Source: Stutzerimonas frequens | GTDB lineage: Bacteria > Pseudomonadota > Gammaproteobacteria > Pseudomonadales > Pseudomonadaceae | Length of the DNA stretch: 64,000 bases | NCBI RefSeq assembly: GCF_024448335.1 | Contig: NZ_JAMOHM010000001.1 | Location: 186,001 to 250,000 of the forward strand | Direction of reading: 5' to 3' | In this document: in pieces, positions 1 to 11,244 of the stretch | Layout of the letters: every line of letters starts with the position of its first letter | Position numbering within the stretch: the stretch's first letter is position 1 | The notes under the pieces: model-generated | What the model was told of the DNA's origin: nothing | Database searches by the model: none | Seen by the model: only the letters and a program-made list of their open reading frames with translations | Made by a program: the position numbers and the translations under genes

Positions 1-1458
<1,458 letters not shown>

Positions 1459-1470
1459 AGCTGACGCAAA

Positions 1471-1499
1471 AGAAAAAGGGAGCCTAGGCTCCCTTTTTT
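1471..1499. terminator. Bidirectional rho-independent terminator after argB
   Basis: A perfect inverted repeat, GGGAGCC TA GGCTCCC at 1478-1493, has an A-tract on its left and a T-tract on its right. It can therefore stop transcription from argB on the plus strand and from the convergent gene ending at 1519 on the minus strand. This is one of the strongest terminators in the window. Confidence 0.9.
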
Positions 1500-1518
1500 C
1501 ATGCCATGCCGTCACCGA

Positions 1519-2994
1519 TCAGAGATCGATACGGAACGACTCGAGCATAGCCGGAATGCCCGGAAACATGCCGATGCCCAGCATCACCGCGCACAGCACG
1601 ATGAACACGATCGTCGGAATCACCCAGCGGTGCAGATGGCTCAGTGACTGACCGCGCTCCTTGTCACCGATCAGCCCGAGATTATCCAGCAGCACCGTCA
1701 GCGACCAGCCGAACACCGGATTGACCAGGGCCGAGGAGAAGATGACGATGGCCGCCGACTGCGAGGTCTTGCCCTCGCGGGTCATCTGCATGCCCGCCTC
1801 CAATAGTGGCAGGAACACCCCGACCATCAGCGCCACACTGAGCACCGGCGGCCAGATGGCCAGATCCATCGGATAGCCCCACAGCGCCGCGATGACGCAG
1901 AGCAGGCCGGTGAGCAGCGCACCTGCGGGGATCGGACGCTTGGCGATGGCCGCCGGGACCATGAAAGTGCCCCACGATGAAGCCAGGTTGCCGCCACCCA
2001 GGGAGGTGCCGACGATCTGCCGCGCCGCTGCGACGCACATGGTGTCGTCGATGTTCATCAGCACTTTCTTCGCCTTGGGCGGATAGTTGAGCTGTTGGAA
2101 CACGCGATGCCCGAGGAAGTCCGGGGACCACATGGCCACCGCCAGCACGGCAAAGGGCGCGACGGCGATGAAATGGTGCAGATCCGGTAGACCGATCTGC
2201 CAGCCGGTAGTCTCCCCCCACCAGTACATCGGGTTCAGGTTGGGCACACCCGGCTCAGTGGTGAATTCGAACGGCGCGCCCAATGCCAAGGCGATCACCG
2301 CGGCCAACGCCGAACCCAGCGGAATCGCCAGCCAGCGCATGCGGATGTGTTCGAGATAGGCGTACATGACGATGGTGGCGAACACCACGACGAAGGCGAT
2401 GTAGCCCATATCGAAGCTGTCAGCCCAGCCGAACAGCTTCTTGATCTGCGAGGTGATGCCGATGAAGCCCAGGTAGAGCAGCAGACCACCGCAGACACCG
2501 TCACTGGTCAGACGCGCCAGCAGGCTGCCACCCTTGAACACACCGAGGGTAAAACCGAGCACACCGACCATGATCCCCAGCGCCATCGGATGCCCGCCCG
2601 ACGCAACGATCAGCGGGATCAGCGGAATCAGCGGCCCGTGAGTGCCAGCCAGGTTGGCGGTTGGGTTGAGGAACCCCGAGAACAGCACCACGAACAGCAA
2701 CGCGGCAATCAGCATCTCGTAACGCGCGTTCTCGATCACGAACTCGCTGGACAGCCCCATCGGCCCGGCAAAAGCCGCAACGACCGCCGCCACCATGACG
2801 ATCTTGCCGATGGTGGCCGCCATGGCCGGCACCCAATCCTCGTACTCGAAGCGGTAATCGCGAAACGGCAGGTTTATGCCCCAACGTTTCGGCGCCATGA
2901 TCTCCAGTTCGTGCTCCAGATATTCAGCGCGAGTCGCGAAATTTCCCTTCGGTTTGTGAAGCTCCTGATAACTGCGTAGGTTCCTATCATTCAT
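1519..2994 (-). CDS. DUF3360 family multi-pass membrane protein, putative transporter
   Basis: The 491-residue product has a hydrophilic N-terminal tail of about 60 residues followed by roughly ten hydrophobic segments. The sequence resembles the DUF3360 family, whose members look like transporters of the NCS2/SLC26 type; this is recalled family resemblance and the substrate is unknown. Conserved-looking stretches include NPTANLAGTHGPLIPLIP and GTSLGGGNLASSWGTF, glycine/polar half-helices of the sort that form a substrate site in such folds. I chose the ATG at 2994; a TTG at 3048 would add 18 residues and cannot be ruled out, as neither start has a strong ribosome binding site. It stands alone, convergent with argB. 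Confidence 0.75.
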   Translation of the reverse strand: MNDRNLRSYQELHKPKGNFATRAEYLEHELEIMAPKRWGINLPFRDYRFEYEDWVPAMAATIGKIVMVAAVVAAFAGPMGLSSEFVIENARYEMLIAALLFVVLFSGFLNPTANLAGTHGPLIPLIPLIVASGGHPMALGIMVGVLGFTLGVFKGGSLLARLTSDGVCGGLLLYLGFIGITSQIKKLFGWADSFDMGYIAFVVVFATIVMYAYLEHIRMRWLAIPLGSALAAVIALALGAPFEFTTEPGVPNLNPMYWWGETTGWQIGLPDLHHFIAVAPFAVLAVAMWSPDFLGHRVFQQLNYPPKAKKVLMNIDDTMCVAAARQIVGTSLGGGNLASSWGTFMVPAAIAKRPIPAGALLTGLLCVIAALWGYPMDLAIWPPVLSVALMVGVFLPLLEAGMQMTREGKTSQSAAIVIFSSALVNPVFGWSLTVLLDNLGLIGDKERGQSLSHLHRWVIPTIVFIVLCAVMLGIGMFPGIPAMLESFRIDL

Positions 2995-3197
2995 GCGAGT
3001 CAGCCATACCGAAAATTTTGCGCAACGGTACAGATTGACCTCGAACAACTCACCACGACCTTGAAACTATTGAGTTAGAGCGGTCTTTTATGATAATAAG
3101 CATGCTATGCATCGGCACGCGAAAGTGGCTAATAGCCATTGGCGCAGGCAGATCGCTTTCAGCTAGAACTTTCGGGATGGCGCGCGAGTCGACGCGC

Positions 3198-3791
3198 TTA
3201 CGGGTTCTGACCAAGCAGCTCGGCGATGCGCTGCCGATCCTGAGCGAAGTTGACCTCCGCCTCGGCACGCGTTTTCTCGAAACGCGCAAGATCACGCAGC
3301 AGGCTCTGCTCTTCCTTCTCGAGGTTTTCGATCTGTGCCAGCAGGTTCTCCGGGACCTTGCGCCCCGCCCGCTCGTGGTTCGCCGCCTGCTTGCGCAGAC
3401 TCGCGTGCTGACTGCGGATCGACTGCAGATTGCCCTGAGACAAGCCGATTACACTGTCGAGCTCAGCCAGTTTGCGCGCCTCGGCTCGCTCCACATCCTC
3501 CACGCTCGCATAGAGCCGCAGCAGCTGCGCGTCGGACGCATCGCGCGCCTTCTTTGCCTGCAGCCGGGCGAACTCTTCCGCGCTCGGGGCTGGAGGCACT
3601 TCGCGAACTACGCGCCCCTGCTCATTGAGCACCTGATAACCACGCGAGATATGCTGCGGCGGCACGCCATGGCGATCGAGCACGACCACACCCCGCTCAT
3701 CGACGTAACGATATAGCTCGGCAGCCGGAAGCAATGCGGGAGACATGAACCCCAACAGAAGCATCGTTCGAGCGGCTACCAATCTATGCAT
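3198..3791 (-). CDS. DUF4124 domain-containing periplasmic protein
   Basis: The 197-residue product begins with a signal peptide (MHRLVAARTMLLLGFMSPALLPAAE) followed by a short DUF4124-type domain, LYRYVDERGVVVLDRHGVPP, a beta-rich module common in pseudomonad envelope proteins. The remainder, from about residue 70 to 190, is highly charged and helical, with heptad-like Leu/Ala spacing that suggests a coiled coil. It lies 20 bp upstream of nothing obvious but just downstream of pyrE on the same strand, so it could be co-transcribed with pyrE. No enzymatic motif is visible and the function is unknown. Confidence 0.75.
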   Translation of the reverse strand: MHRLVAARTMLLLGFMSPALLPAAELYRYVDERGVVVLDRHGVPPQHISRGYQVLNEQGRVVREVPPAPSAEEFARLQAKKARDASDAQLLRLYASVEDVERAEARKLAELDSVIGLSQGNLQSIRSQHASLRKQAANHERAGRKVPENLLAQIENLEKEEQSLLRDLARFEKTRAEAEVNFAQDRQRIAELLGQNP

Positions 3792-3811
3792 GGCGGACTA
3801 CCTATCCTGGG

Positions 3812-4453
3812 TCAGATTCCATACTGCTCGCGATAAGCCTGCACCGCAGGCAGGTACTGTTTCAGCTGAGCGTCGTCGGCCAGATATTCCAGCACCTGCT
3901 CCAGGGACACAATACTGATCACCGGCATTCGATAATCACGTTCCACTTCCTGAATCGCGGACAGCTGTCCCTGCCCTCTTTCCTGACGATTGAGGGCGAT
4001 GAGCACCCCGGCTGCCTCGGCGTTCTGCGCCTGGATGATCTGCATGACTTCACGGATGGCGGTGCCAGCGGTGATCACATCGTCGACGATCAGCACGCGC
4101 CCGGCCAACGGCGCACCGACCAGGGTGCCCCCCTCGCCGTGATCCTTGGCTTCCTTGCGGTTGAAGCACCAGGGCACGTCGCGCTGGTGCTGCTCGGCCA
4201 AGGCGATGGCGGTCGCGGCGCCGAGTGGGATGCCTTTGTAAGCAGGGCCGAAAATGACATCAAAATCCAGACCGCTCTGCATCACGGCCGAGGCATAGAA
4301 GCGTCCGAGCTGGGCGAGCGCACCGCCACTGTTGAACAAACCGGCATTGAAGAAGTAAGGGCTGGTACGTCCCGACTTGAGAGTGAACTCACCGAAACGC
4401 AGTACGCCGCGCTCGATGGCGAAGCGGATGAATTCGCGCTGGTACGCCTGCAT
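3812..4453 (-). CDS. pyrE: Orotate phosphoribosyltransferase
   Basis: The 213-residue enzyme converts orotate and PRPP to orotidine 5'-phosphate in pyrimidine synthesis. The PRPP-binding motif is [16 protein letters not shown], and [11 protein letters not shown] and [13 protein letters not shown] are the other conserved loops of the family, the last being the flexible catalytic loop. Length and start match the family. It is divergent from crc, with an 85 bp intergenic region between the two start codons, which is the usual Pseudomonas arrangement. Confidence 0.97.
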   Translation of the reverse strand: MQAYQREFIRFAIERGVLRFGEFTLKSGRTSPYFFNAGLFNSGGALAQLGRFYASAVMQSGLDFDVIFGPAYKGIPLGAATAIALAEQHQRDVPWCFNRKEAKDHGEGGTLVGAPLAGRVLIVDDVITAGTAIREVMQIIQAQNAEAAGVLIALNRQERGQGQLSAIQEVERDYRMPVISIVSLEQVLEYLADDAQLKQYLPAVQAYREQYGI

Positions 4454-4538
4454 GAAGAAATTTCCCGGAAAACCACTGTTTTAGCTAATTGCGAAGAGCT
4501 TGGGTTATCATACACGCACGTGTTTTTAGGGGCCATTT

Positions 4539-5318
4539 ATGCGGATCATCAGCGTCAACGTGAATGGCATTCAAGCGGCGGCGCAGCGGGGATTGCTCAG
4601 CTGGCTGCAGGCGCAGAATGCCGATGTCATCTGCCTGCAGGATACCCGCGCCTCTGCCTTGGAACTCGACGACCCGGCCTATCAGCTGGACGGTTATTTC
4701 CTCTACGCCTGCGATGCCGAGATTCCGGAACAGGGCGGCGTGGCGCTTTACTCCAGATTGCAGCCAAAAGCAGTGATCACCGGACTGGGCTTCGAAACCG
4801 TGGACCGCTACGGCCGTTACCTGCAGGCCGACTTCGACAAGGTCAGCATTGCCAGCCTGCTGGTGCCGTCCGGTCAGGGTGGCGACGCCAATTTGAATCA
4901 CAAGCTCAAGTTCATGGACGATTTTGCCCGCTATCTGGACAAGCAGCGCCGCAAGCGTCGTGAGTACATCTATTGCGGTTCGCTGTACGTCGCGCATCAG
5001 AAGATCGATGTGAAGAACTGGCGCGACTGCCAACAGGATCCGGGCTTCCTCGCGCCCGAACGTGCCTGGCTCGATGAAATCTTCGGCAACATGGGCTACG
5101 TCGACGCCTTGCGCGAAGTGAATCGCGAAGGCGATCTGTTCAGCTGGTGGCCGGACACGGAGCAAGCGGAGATGCTCAACCTCGGCTGGCGCTTTGATTA
5201 CCAGATCCTGACCTCGGGCCTTCGCCGCTTCGTCCGCAGCGCACGCTTGCCACGTCAGCCACGCTTCTCCCAGCACGCACCGCTGATCGCCGATTACGAC
5301 TGGACGCTCAGCCTGTAA
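4539..5318 (+). CDS. crc: Catabolite repression control protein Crc
   Basis: The 259-residue protein has the exonuclease III/endonuclease fold but lacks key catalytic residues. Compared with E. coli exonuclease III, the metal ligand Glu34 is Asp35, the GDMN motif is GSLY (147-150), and the catalytic SDH is SQH (244-246); the Asp of the RID motif is retained at 220. This is what is known for Pseudomonas Crc, which is not a nuclease but assists Hfq in repressing translation of catabolic mRNAs bearing A-rich sites. AGGGG upstream of the ATG serves as ribosome binding site. Position next to divergent pyrE supports the call. Confidence 0.95.
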   Translation: MRIISVNVNGIQAAAQRGLLSWLQAQNADVICLQDTRASALELDDPAYQLDGYFLYACDAEIPEQGGVALYSRLQPKAVITGLGFETVDRYGRYLQADFDKVSIASLLVPSGQGGDANLNHKLKFMDDFARYLDKQRRKRREYIYCGSLYVAHQKIDVKNWRDCQQDPGFLAPERAWLDEIFGNMGYVDALREVNREGDLFSWWPDTEQAEMLNLGWRFDYQILTSGLRRFVRSARLPRQPRFSQHAPLIADYDWTLSL

Positions 5319-5334
5319 GCTCGCGACTCGCAAG

Positions 5335-5363
5335 GGCGACCGGCGCGGAGACCGCCGGTCGCC
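5335..5363. terminator. Stem-loop between convergent crc and DUF4870 gene
   Basis: Perfect 11-base arms GGCGACCGGCG (5335-5345) and CGCCGGTCGCC (5353-5363) enclose a 7-base loop. There is no clear T-tract, so intrinsic termination is plausible but not certain; it sits exactly between two convergent genes. Confidence 0.65.
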
Positions 5364-5394
5364 GCTCAGCGGTCAACTGAAGATCGAAGCCGGC

Positions 5395-5763
5395 CTATTT
5401 GACGAGCCGCCAGCAGAACGGATAACGGTAGGGCTTGCCCTCGTTGGCGCGGATGCCGGCGATCACCACCAGCACCAGCGCCACGACGCTCACCAGCACC
5501 ATCAGCGGGAAGCCGATGAGGATCCAGGCCAGCACGCCGCAGATCATCATCGCAATGCTGAAGGTCAGCTGAAAATTCAACGCCTCCTTGCCCTGCTGGT
5601 CGACGTAGGGGTCCATGTCCTTCTTCAGCTGCCAGACGATCAGCGGACCAATCACGTTGCCGATCATCGGCGCCAGGAACCAGAAGAACGCCGAATAATG
5701 ACAGAACATTGCCCACTGGCGCGCTTCGCGACTGGGCAACGGCACGAGATCCTGATCGCTCAT
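5395..5763 (-). CDS. DUF4870 domain-containing small membrane protein
   Basis: The 122-residue product has three hydrophobic segments, around residues 20-45, 65-85 and 85-105. The pattern HYSAFFWFLAPMIGNVIGPLIVW, then a basic/acidic turn with DPYVDQQGKEALNFQ, is characteristic of the DUF4870 family of small inner-membrane proteins. Function is unknown. It lies 17 bp downstream of rph on the same strand and may be co-transcribed with it. Confidence 0.8.
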   Translation of the reverse strand: MSDQDLVPLPSREARQWAMFCHYSAFFWFLAPMIGNVIGPLIVWQLKKDMDPYVDQQGKEALNFQLTFSIAMMICGVLAWILIGFPLMVLVSVVALVLVVIAGIRANEGKPYRYPFCWRLVK

Positions 5764-5780
5764 TCCGCGCTACCTCTTTC

Positions 5781-6503
5781 TCAGTCCGCCAGCGCCGCGC
5801 GCTGCAGGTCGAACAACTGGCGCATGCCATCGTGGGCCAGTGCGAGCATGGCATTGAGCTCATCGGCATGGAACGGCGCACCCTCGGCAGTGCCCTGAAC
5901 CTCGATGAAACCGCCAGCATCGGTCATCACCACATTCAGGTCGGTCTCGGCGGCAGAGTCTTCCAGATAATCCAGGTCCAGCACTGGCGCACCCTGGTAG
6001 ATACCGACCGAAACGGCTGCGATCATCTGCTTGACCGGATCGCCACCCTTCAGACCACCACGCTTTTTCAGGACCTTCAGGGCGTCGATCAGCGCGACCA
6101 TGCCGCCAGTGATCGAGGCTGTGCGCGTACCGCCATCGGCCTGAATCACGTCGCAGTCAATGAACAGCGTGTTCTCGCCCAGCTTGCTCATGTCCAGCGC
6201 GGCCCGCAGCGAGCGCCCGATCAGACGCTGGATTTCCAGCGTGCGTCCACCCTGTTTGCCCCGTGCGGCTTCGCGTTGGTTCCGCTCACCAGTCGAACGC
6301 GGCAGCATGCCGTACTCGGCAGTCAACCATCCCTGGCCCTGGCCCTTGAGGAAGCGCGGCACGCCGGCCTCGATGCTCGCCGTGCAGATCACCTTGGTAT
6401 CGCCAAACTCGACCAGCACCGAGCCCTCTGCATGCTTGGTGTAGTTACGGGTGATGCGGATCGAGCGCAGCTGATCGGCGGCACGGCCACTGGGTCGCTT
6501 CAT
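5781..6503 (-). CDS. rph: Ribonuclease PH
   Basis: The 240-residue enzyme is a phosphorolytic 3'-5' exoribonuclease that trims tRNA 3' ends. Hallmarks visible are the N-terminal [28 protein letters not shown]-type start, the [41 protein letters not shown] block that includes the phosphate-binding region, and the [19 protein letters not shown] segment. Length is that of intact family members, unlike the frameshifted E. coli K-12 gene. It is divergent from yicC with 148 bp between start codons. Confidence 0.97.
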   Translation of the reverse strand: MKRPSGRAADQLRSIRITRNYTKHAEGSVLVEFGDTKVICTASIEAGVPRFLKGQGQGWLTAEYGMLPRSTGERNQREAARGKQGGRTLEIQRLIGRSLRAALDMSKLGENTLFIDCDVIQADGGTRTASITGGMVALIDALKVLKKRGGLKGGDPVKQMIAAVSVGIYQGAPVLDLDYLEDSAAETDLNVVMTDAGGFIEVQGTAEGAPFHADELNAMLALAHDGMRQLFDLQRAALAD

Positions 6504-6651
6504 GGATAGGTCCTGCTAGATAAAGAATGTGAGCGGCATTATAGAGCCCCTGGCCGGGAAAGGGTCGCAACCGTCCGGCCGTCACTGCAGCGATGGCCGG
6601 TTTCCATTACAATCCTCCGCCTTTCGCAGTCCGCATCCGAGAGGTTATCCG

Positions 6652-7515
6652 ATGGTCCACAGCATGACGGCCTTTGCCCGCAGCGAGCAGGCCGGCACCC
6701 ATGGCACCCTCAGCTGGGAAATCCGCTCGGTCAATCACCGTTATCTGGAACCGCACCTGCGCCTGCCTGAGGCGTTCCGCGATCTTGAAGGTCAGGTGCG
6801 CGATGCGCTGCGCAAGGGCCTCTCGCGCGGCAAAGTGGAGTGCACGCTGCGCTTCGCCGAGGAAAGCCAGCGCAGCAGCCTGCAGGTCGACCGGGAGCGC
6901 GCCAGCCAGTTGATCGCCGCCGCCGAAAGCGTTGCCGCCCTGATTCGCCAGCCGGCCGCCATCGATCCGCTGCAGGTGCTCGGCTGGCCGGGCGTGCTGG
7001 TTGCCGATGCGGCCGACCCGCAAGCACTCAACCAGAGCGCACTGGAGCTGTTCCACAAGGCTCTGGCGCAGCTCAAGGAAGGCCGCCGGCGCGAGGGCGC
7101 GGAGCTCGCCAAGCTGCTCGAGGAGCGCCTGGACAGCATCCTTGCGGAAGTCGCCACGCTGCGTGAGCAAGTGCCGCAGATGCTCGCCGCCCAGCGCCAG
7201 AAGATCCTCGACCGTTTCAACGAGATGGCCGCCGAGCTGGATCCGCAACGCCTCGAGCAGGAGATGGTCCTGCTCGCACAGAAGAGTGACGTGGCCGAAG
7301 AACTCGACCGTCTGAGCACCCACGTCGGCGAAGTTCAGCGCGTGCTCAAGGCCGGTGGCGCCGCCGGGCGCCGCCTTGATTTCCTCATGCAGGAACTCAA
7401 CCGCGAGGCCAACACCCTCGGTTCGAAAGCCTTCGACCCGCGCAGCACCCAGGCCGCGGTGAACCTCAAGGTTCTGATCGAGCAGATGCGCGAACAGGTG
7501 CAGAACATCGAATAA
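6652..7515 (+). CDS. yicC: YicC-family endoribonuclease
   Basis: The 287-residue protein starts with MVHSMTAFARSEQ and SWEIRSVNHRYLEPHLRLPE and ends with GRRLDFLMQELNREANTLGSKAF followed by LKVLIEQMREQVQNIE. These blocks define the YicC_N and DUF1732 domains of the YicC family, which in E. coli has been reported as a metal-dependent endoribonuclease affecting sRNA RyhB. I chose the ATG at 6652, preceded by GAGAGG; upstream in-frame sequence back to 6529 is not conserved-looking. It precedes gmk, its usual neighbour. Confidence 0.93.
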   Translation: MVHSMTAFARSEQAGTHGTLSWEIRSVNHRYLEPHLRLPEAFRDLEGQVRDALRKGLSRGKVECTLRFAEESQRSSLQVDRERASQLIAAAESVAALIRQPAAIDPLQVLGWPGVLVADAADPQALNQSALELFHKALAQLKEGRRREGAELAKLLEERLDSILAEVATLREQVPQMLAAQRQKILDRFNEMAAELDPQRLEQEMVLLAQKSDVAEELDRLSTHVGEVQRVLKAGGAAGRRLDFLMQELNREANTLGSKAFDPRSTQAAVNLKVLIEQMREQVQNIE

Positions 7516-8193
<678 letters not shown>

Positions 8194-8289
8194 GAAACAG
8201 CGCTTCCATTAAGGCTGGTGATTTTTTAGACTAATCCGTCCGCTCGCCCATCCGGGCATGCTCTACCGTTACTGATCACGAGGAACACC

Positions 8290-8553
8290 ATGGCCCGCGT
8301 TACCGTTGAAGACTGCTTGGACAACGTTGATAACCGCTTCGAGCTGGTCATGCTTGCCACCAAGCGCGCGCGTCAACTGGCGACCGGCGGCAAGGAGCCG
8401 AAAGTGGCCTGGGAGAACGACAAGCCGACCGTTGTCGCGCTACGCGAAATCGCTTCCGGCCTGGTCGATTACGATGTCATCGCACAGGACGAAATCGTTG
8501 ATGACGAACCGCTCTTCACCCAGTACGAGGAAGAGCCGAACGAGGCCATCTGA
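8290..8553 (+). CDS. rpoZ: RNA polymerase omega subunit
   Basis: The 87-residue protein begins [30 protein letters not shown], the conserved core of omega that clamps the beta-prime subunit, and continues [22 protein letters not shown] strong AGGA lies upstream of the ATG. As in E. coli it is followed by spoT, which is relevant because omega takes part in one ppGpp binding site on RNA polymerase. Confidence 0.97.
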
Positions 8554-8610
8554 TTAAATGCCAGGTCGAAGTCGAGCCGATCACATCGCCCGCCGGCAAG
8601 GAGCACTACC

Positions 8611-10719
8611 TTGCCAGCCATAGACGCACTCGCGGATCGCCTGTCGACCTATCTCGGCCCGGACCAGGTCAACCTGGTTCGCCGAGCCTATTTCTATGCC
8701 GAGCAGGCCCACGACGGGCAGCGCCGGCGCAGCGGTGAAGCCTACGTCACCCATCCCCTCGCGGTAGCCAATATCCTCGCCGACATGCACATGGACCATC
8801 AGAGCCTGATGGCCGCGATGCTGCACGACGTCATCGAGGACACCGGCATTCCCAAGGAAGCCCTGGTCGCCCAGTTCGGCGAAACCGTGGCCGAGCTCGT
8901 CGATGGGGTCAGCAAGCTGACCCAGATGAACTTCGAGACGAAGGCCGAGGCCCAGGCCGAGAACTTCCAGAAGATGGCCATGGCCATGGCCCGCGACATC
9001 CGCGTGATCCTGGTCAAGCTCGCCGACCGTCTACACAACATGCGCACCCTGGAAGTGCTGGCCGGCGAAAAGCGTCGACGCATCGCCAAGGAAACCCTGG
9101 AAATCTACGCACCGATCGCCAATCGCCTCGGTATGCACACGATGCGCGTGGAGTTCGAGGATCTCGGCTTCAAGGCCATGCACCCGATGCGTTCGGAGCG
9201 CATCCGCGCCGCCGTACGCCGCGCCCGCGGCAACCGCAACGAGATCGTCGAGAAGATCGAACAGTCGTTGATCCACTGCCTCGAGCGCGAAGGTCTGGAA
9301 GGCGACGTACTGGGCCGCGAGAAGCACCTGTACAGCATCTACAAGAAGATGCGCGGCAAGCGGAAAGCCTTCCACGAGATCATGGATGTCTACGCCTTCC
9401 GCATCGTGGTGGACAAGGTCGATACCTGCTATCGCGTGCTCGGCGCCGTGCACAGCCTGTACAAGCCACTGCCGGGCCGTTTCAAGGACTACATCGCGAT
9501 TCCCAAGGCCAACGGCTACCAGTCGCTGCACACCACCCTGTTCGGCATGCACGGCGTGCCCATCGAAATCCAGATCCGCACCCGCGAAATGGAAGAGATG
9601 GCCAACAACGGCATCGCCGCACACTGGTTGTACAAGTCCCCCGAGGACGAGGTGCCCAAGGGTACCCATGCTCGCGCCCGTCAGTGGGTCAAGGGGGTAC
9701 TGGAACTGCAGCAGCGTGCCGGCAACTCGCTGGAATTCATCGAGAGCGTGAAGATCGACCTGTTCCCCGACGAGGTCTACGTCTTCACCCCCAAGGGCCG
9801 CATCATGGAGATGCCCAAGGGTTCCACCGCTGTCGACTTCGCCTATGCGGTGCACACCGATGTCGGCAACACCTGCATCGCCTGCCGCGTCAACCGCCGC
9901 CTGGCACCGCTGTCGCAGCCGCTGGAAAGCGGCTCGACGGTGGAAATCGTCACCGCGCCGGGTGCACGGCCGAATCCCGCGTGGCTGAATTTCGTCGTCA
10001 CCGGCAAGGCGCGCACGCACATTCGCCATGCGCTCAAGCTGCAGCGCCGCTCGGAGTCCATCAACCTCGGCGAGCGGCTGCTGAGCAAGGCCCTCAGCGG
10101 TTTCGAAACGAGCCTCGACAAGATCAGCCCCGAGCGTATCCAGCTGGTGCTTGCCGAGTACCACATGGAATACGTCGAGGACCTGCTGGAAGACATCGGC
10201 CTGGGCAACCGCATGGCCTACGTCATCGCCCGCCGCCTGATCGCCCGGGACGACGAGCAGGCACCGGCCCTCGAAGGGCCGCTGGCGATCCGTGGTACCG
10301 AAGGGCTGGTACTCAACTACGCCAAGTGCTGCACGCCGATTCCCGGCGACCCGATCGTCGGTCACCTGTCGGCCGGCAAGGGCATGGTGGTGCACCTGGA
10401 AACCTGCCGGAACATCGCCGATGTCCGGCACAATCCGGACAAGTGCATCCAGCTGTCCTGGTCCAAGGATGTCACGGGCGAGTTCAACGTCGAGCTGCGC
10501 GTCGAGCTGGAGCACCAGCGCGGCCTGATCGCCCTGCTCGCCGGCAGCGTCAATGCCGCCGACGGCAACATCGAGAAGATCGGCATGGACGAGCGCGACG
10601 GCCGCATCAGCGTGGTCCAGCTGGTGGTCAGCGTGCATGACCGCGTGCATCTGGCCCGCGTGATCAAGAAACTGCGCACCATCAAAGGCGTGACGCGCAT
10701 CACCCGCGTCAAAGCCTGA
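8611..10719 (+). CDS. spoT: Bifunctional (p)ppGpp synthetase/hydrolase SpoT
   Basis: The 702-residue enzyme makes and degrades the stringent alarmone. Visible domains in order are the HD hydrolase (about 1-180, with MLHDVIEDTGI and KLADRLHNMRTL), the synthetase (about 230-350, with GRFKDYIAIPKANGYQSLHTT), the TGS domain (about 385-445), and a C-terminal zinc-finger/ACT region (GLVLNYAKCCTPIPGDPIVG, ending in ACT). Intact HD motif and synthetase loop argue for both activities. The start is TTG at 8611, with AAGGAG upstream; the first residues PAIDALADRL match the Pseudomonas family. No ATG fits. Confidence 0.96.
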   Translation: MPAIDALADRLSTYLGPDQVNLVRRAYFYAEQAHDGQRRRSGEAYVTHPLAVANILADMHMDHQSLMAAMLHDVIEDTGIPKEALVAQFGETVAELVDGVSKLTQMNFETKAEAQAENFQKMAMAMARDIRVILVKLADRLHNMRTLEVLAGEKRRRIAKETLEIYAPIANRLGMHTMRVEFEDLGFKAMHPMRSERIRAAVRRARGNRNEIVEKIEQSLIHCLEREGLEGDVLGREKHLYSIYKKMRGKRKAFHEIMDVYAFRIVVDKVDTCYRVLGAVHSLYKPLPGRFKDYIAIPKANGYQSLHTTLFGMHGVPIEIQIRTREMEEMANNGIAAHWLYKSPEDEVPKGTHARARQWVKGVLELQQRAGNSLEFIESVKIDLFPDEVYVFTPKGRIMEMPKGSTAVDFAYAVHTDVGNTCIACRVNRRLAPLSQPLESGSTVEIVTAPGARPNPAWLNFVVTGKARTHIRHALKLQRRSESINLGERLLSKALSGFETSLDKISPERIQLVLAEYHMEYVEDLLEDIGLGNRMAYVIARRLIARDDEQAPALEGPLAIRGTEGLVLNYAKCCTPIPGDPIVGHLSAGKGMVVHLETCRNIADVRHNPDKCIQLSWSKDVTGEFNVELRVELEHQRGLIALLAGSVNAADGNIEKIGMDERDGRISVVQLVVSVHDRVHLARVIKKLRTIKGVTRITRVKA

Positions 10720-10822
10720 CCTCCCCGTCGCCTCCGACCTGTCTGCATAACGCCCCGGCTGGCCGCTGCCGGCGTCAGCCATTATGCTGGCTACCCGTTG
10801 CCCAATTCGCAGAGGAGTTTCC

Positions 10823-11203
10823 ATGAGCAAGACCGTGATCAACACCGACAAGGCCCCGGCCGCCATCGGCACCTACTCCCAGGCCATCAAAACCGGCAAC
10901 ACCGTCTACCTGTCCGGACAGATCCCGCTGGATCCCAAGACCATGGAGCTGGTGGAGGGTTTCGAGGCGCAGGCCGTGCAGGTGTTCGAGAACCTCAAGG
11001 CGGTGGCCGAGGCCGCAGGCGGCTCGCTGAAGGACATCGTCAAGCTCAACATCTTCCTCACCGACCTCGGCAATTTCGCCACCGTCAACGAGGTGATGAG
11101 CCGTTACTGCCAGCAGCCGTACCCGGCGCGCGCAGCCATCGGCGTCGCCGCGCTACCGAAAGGCGCGCAGGTCGAAATGGACGCGATTCTGGTCATCGAC
11201 TGA
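10823..11203 (+). CDS. ridA: 2-iminobutanoate/2-iminopropanoate deaminase RidA
   Basis: The 126-residue product hydrolyses reactive enamine/imine intermediates released by PLP enzymes such as threonine dehydratase, whose gene ilvA is also in this window. The RidA signature is visible: [24 protein letters not shown], the conserved [24 protein letters not shown] with the substrate Arg. GAGGAG lies upstream of the ATG at 10823. It follows spoT by about 100 bp, its usual place in pseudomonads. Confidence 0.96.
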   Translation: MSKTVINTDKAPAAIGTYSQAIKTGNTVYLSGQIPLDPKTMELVEGFEAQAVQVFENLKAVAEAAGGSLKDIVKLNIFLTDLGNFATVNEVMSRYCQQPYPARAAIGVAALPKGAQVEMDAILVID

Positions 11204-11214
11204 TCCGCTGCGGC

Positions 11215-11237
11215 CGGCGCGGCCCTGTGCCGCGCCG
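11215..11237. terminator. Stem-loop between ridA and the convergent OmpA-like gene
   Basis: Nine-base arms CGGCGCGGC (11215-11223) and GCCGCGCCG (11229-11237) enclose loop CCTGT. It lacks a T-tract, but its position just after the ridA stop and before the convergent stop at 11245 suggests a shared terminator. Confidence 0.6.
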
Positions 11238-11244
11238 CTGCTCA

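Noticed and set aside
9031-10872. Minus-strand open frame of 613 codons over spoT
   Set aside because: Antisense to conserved SpoT, with no ribosome binding site or motif; long shadows are common at this GC content.
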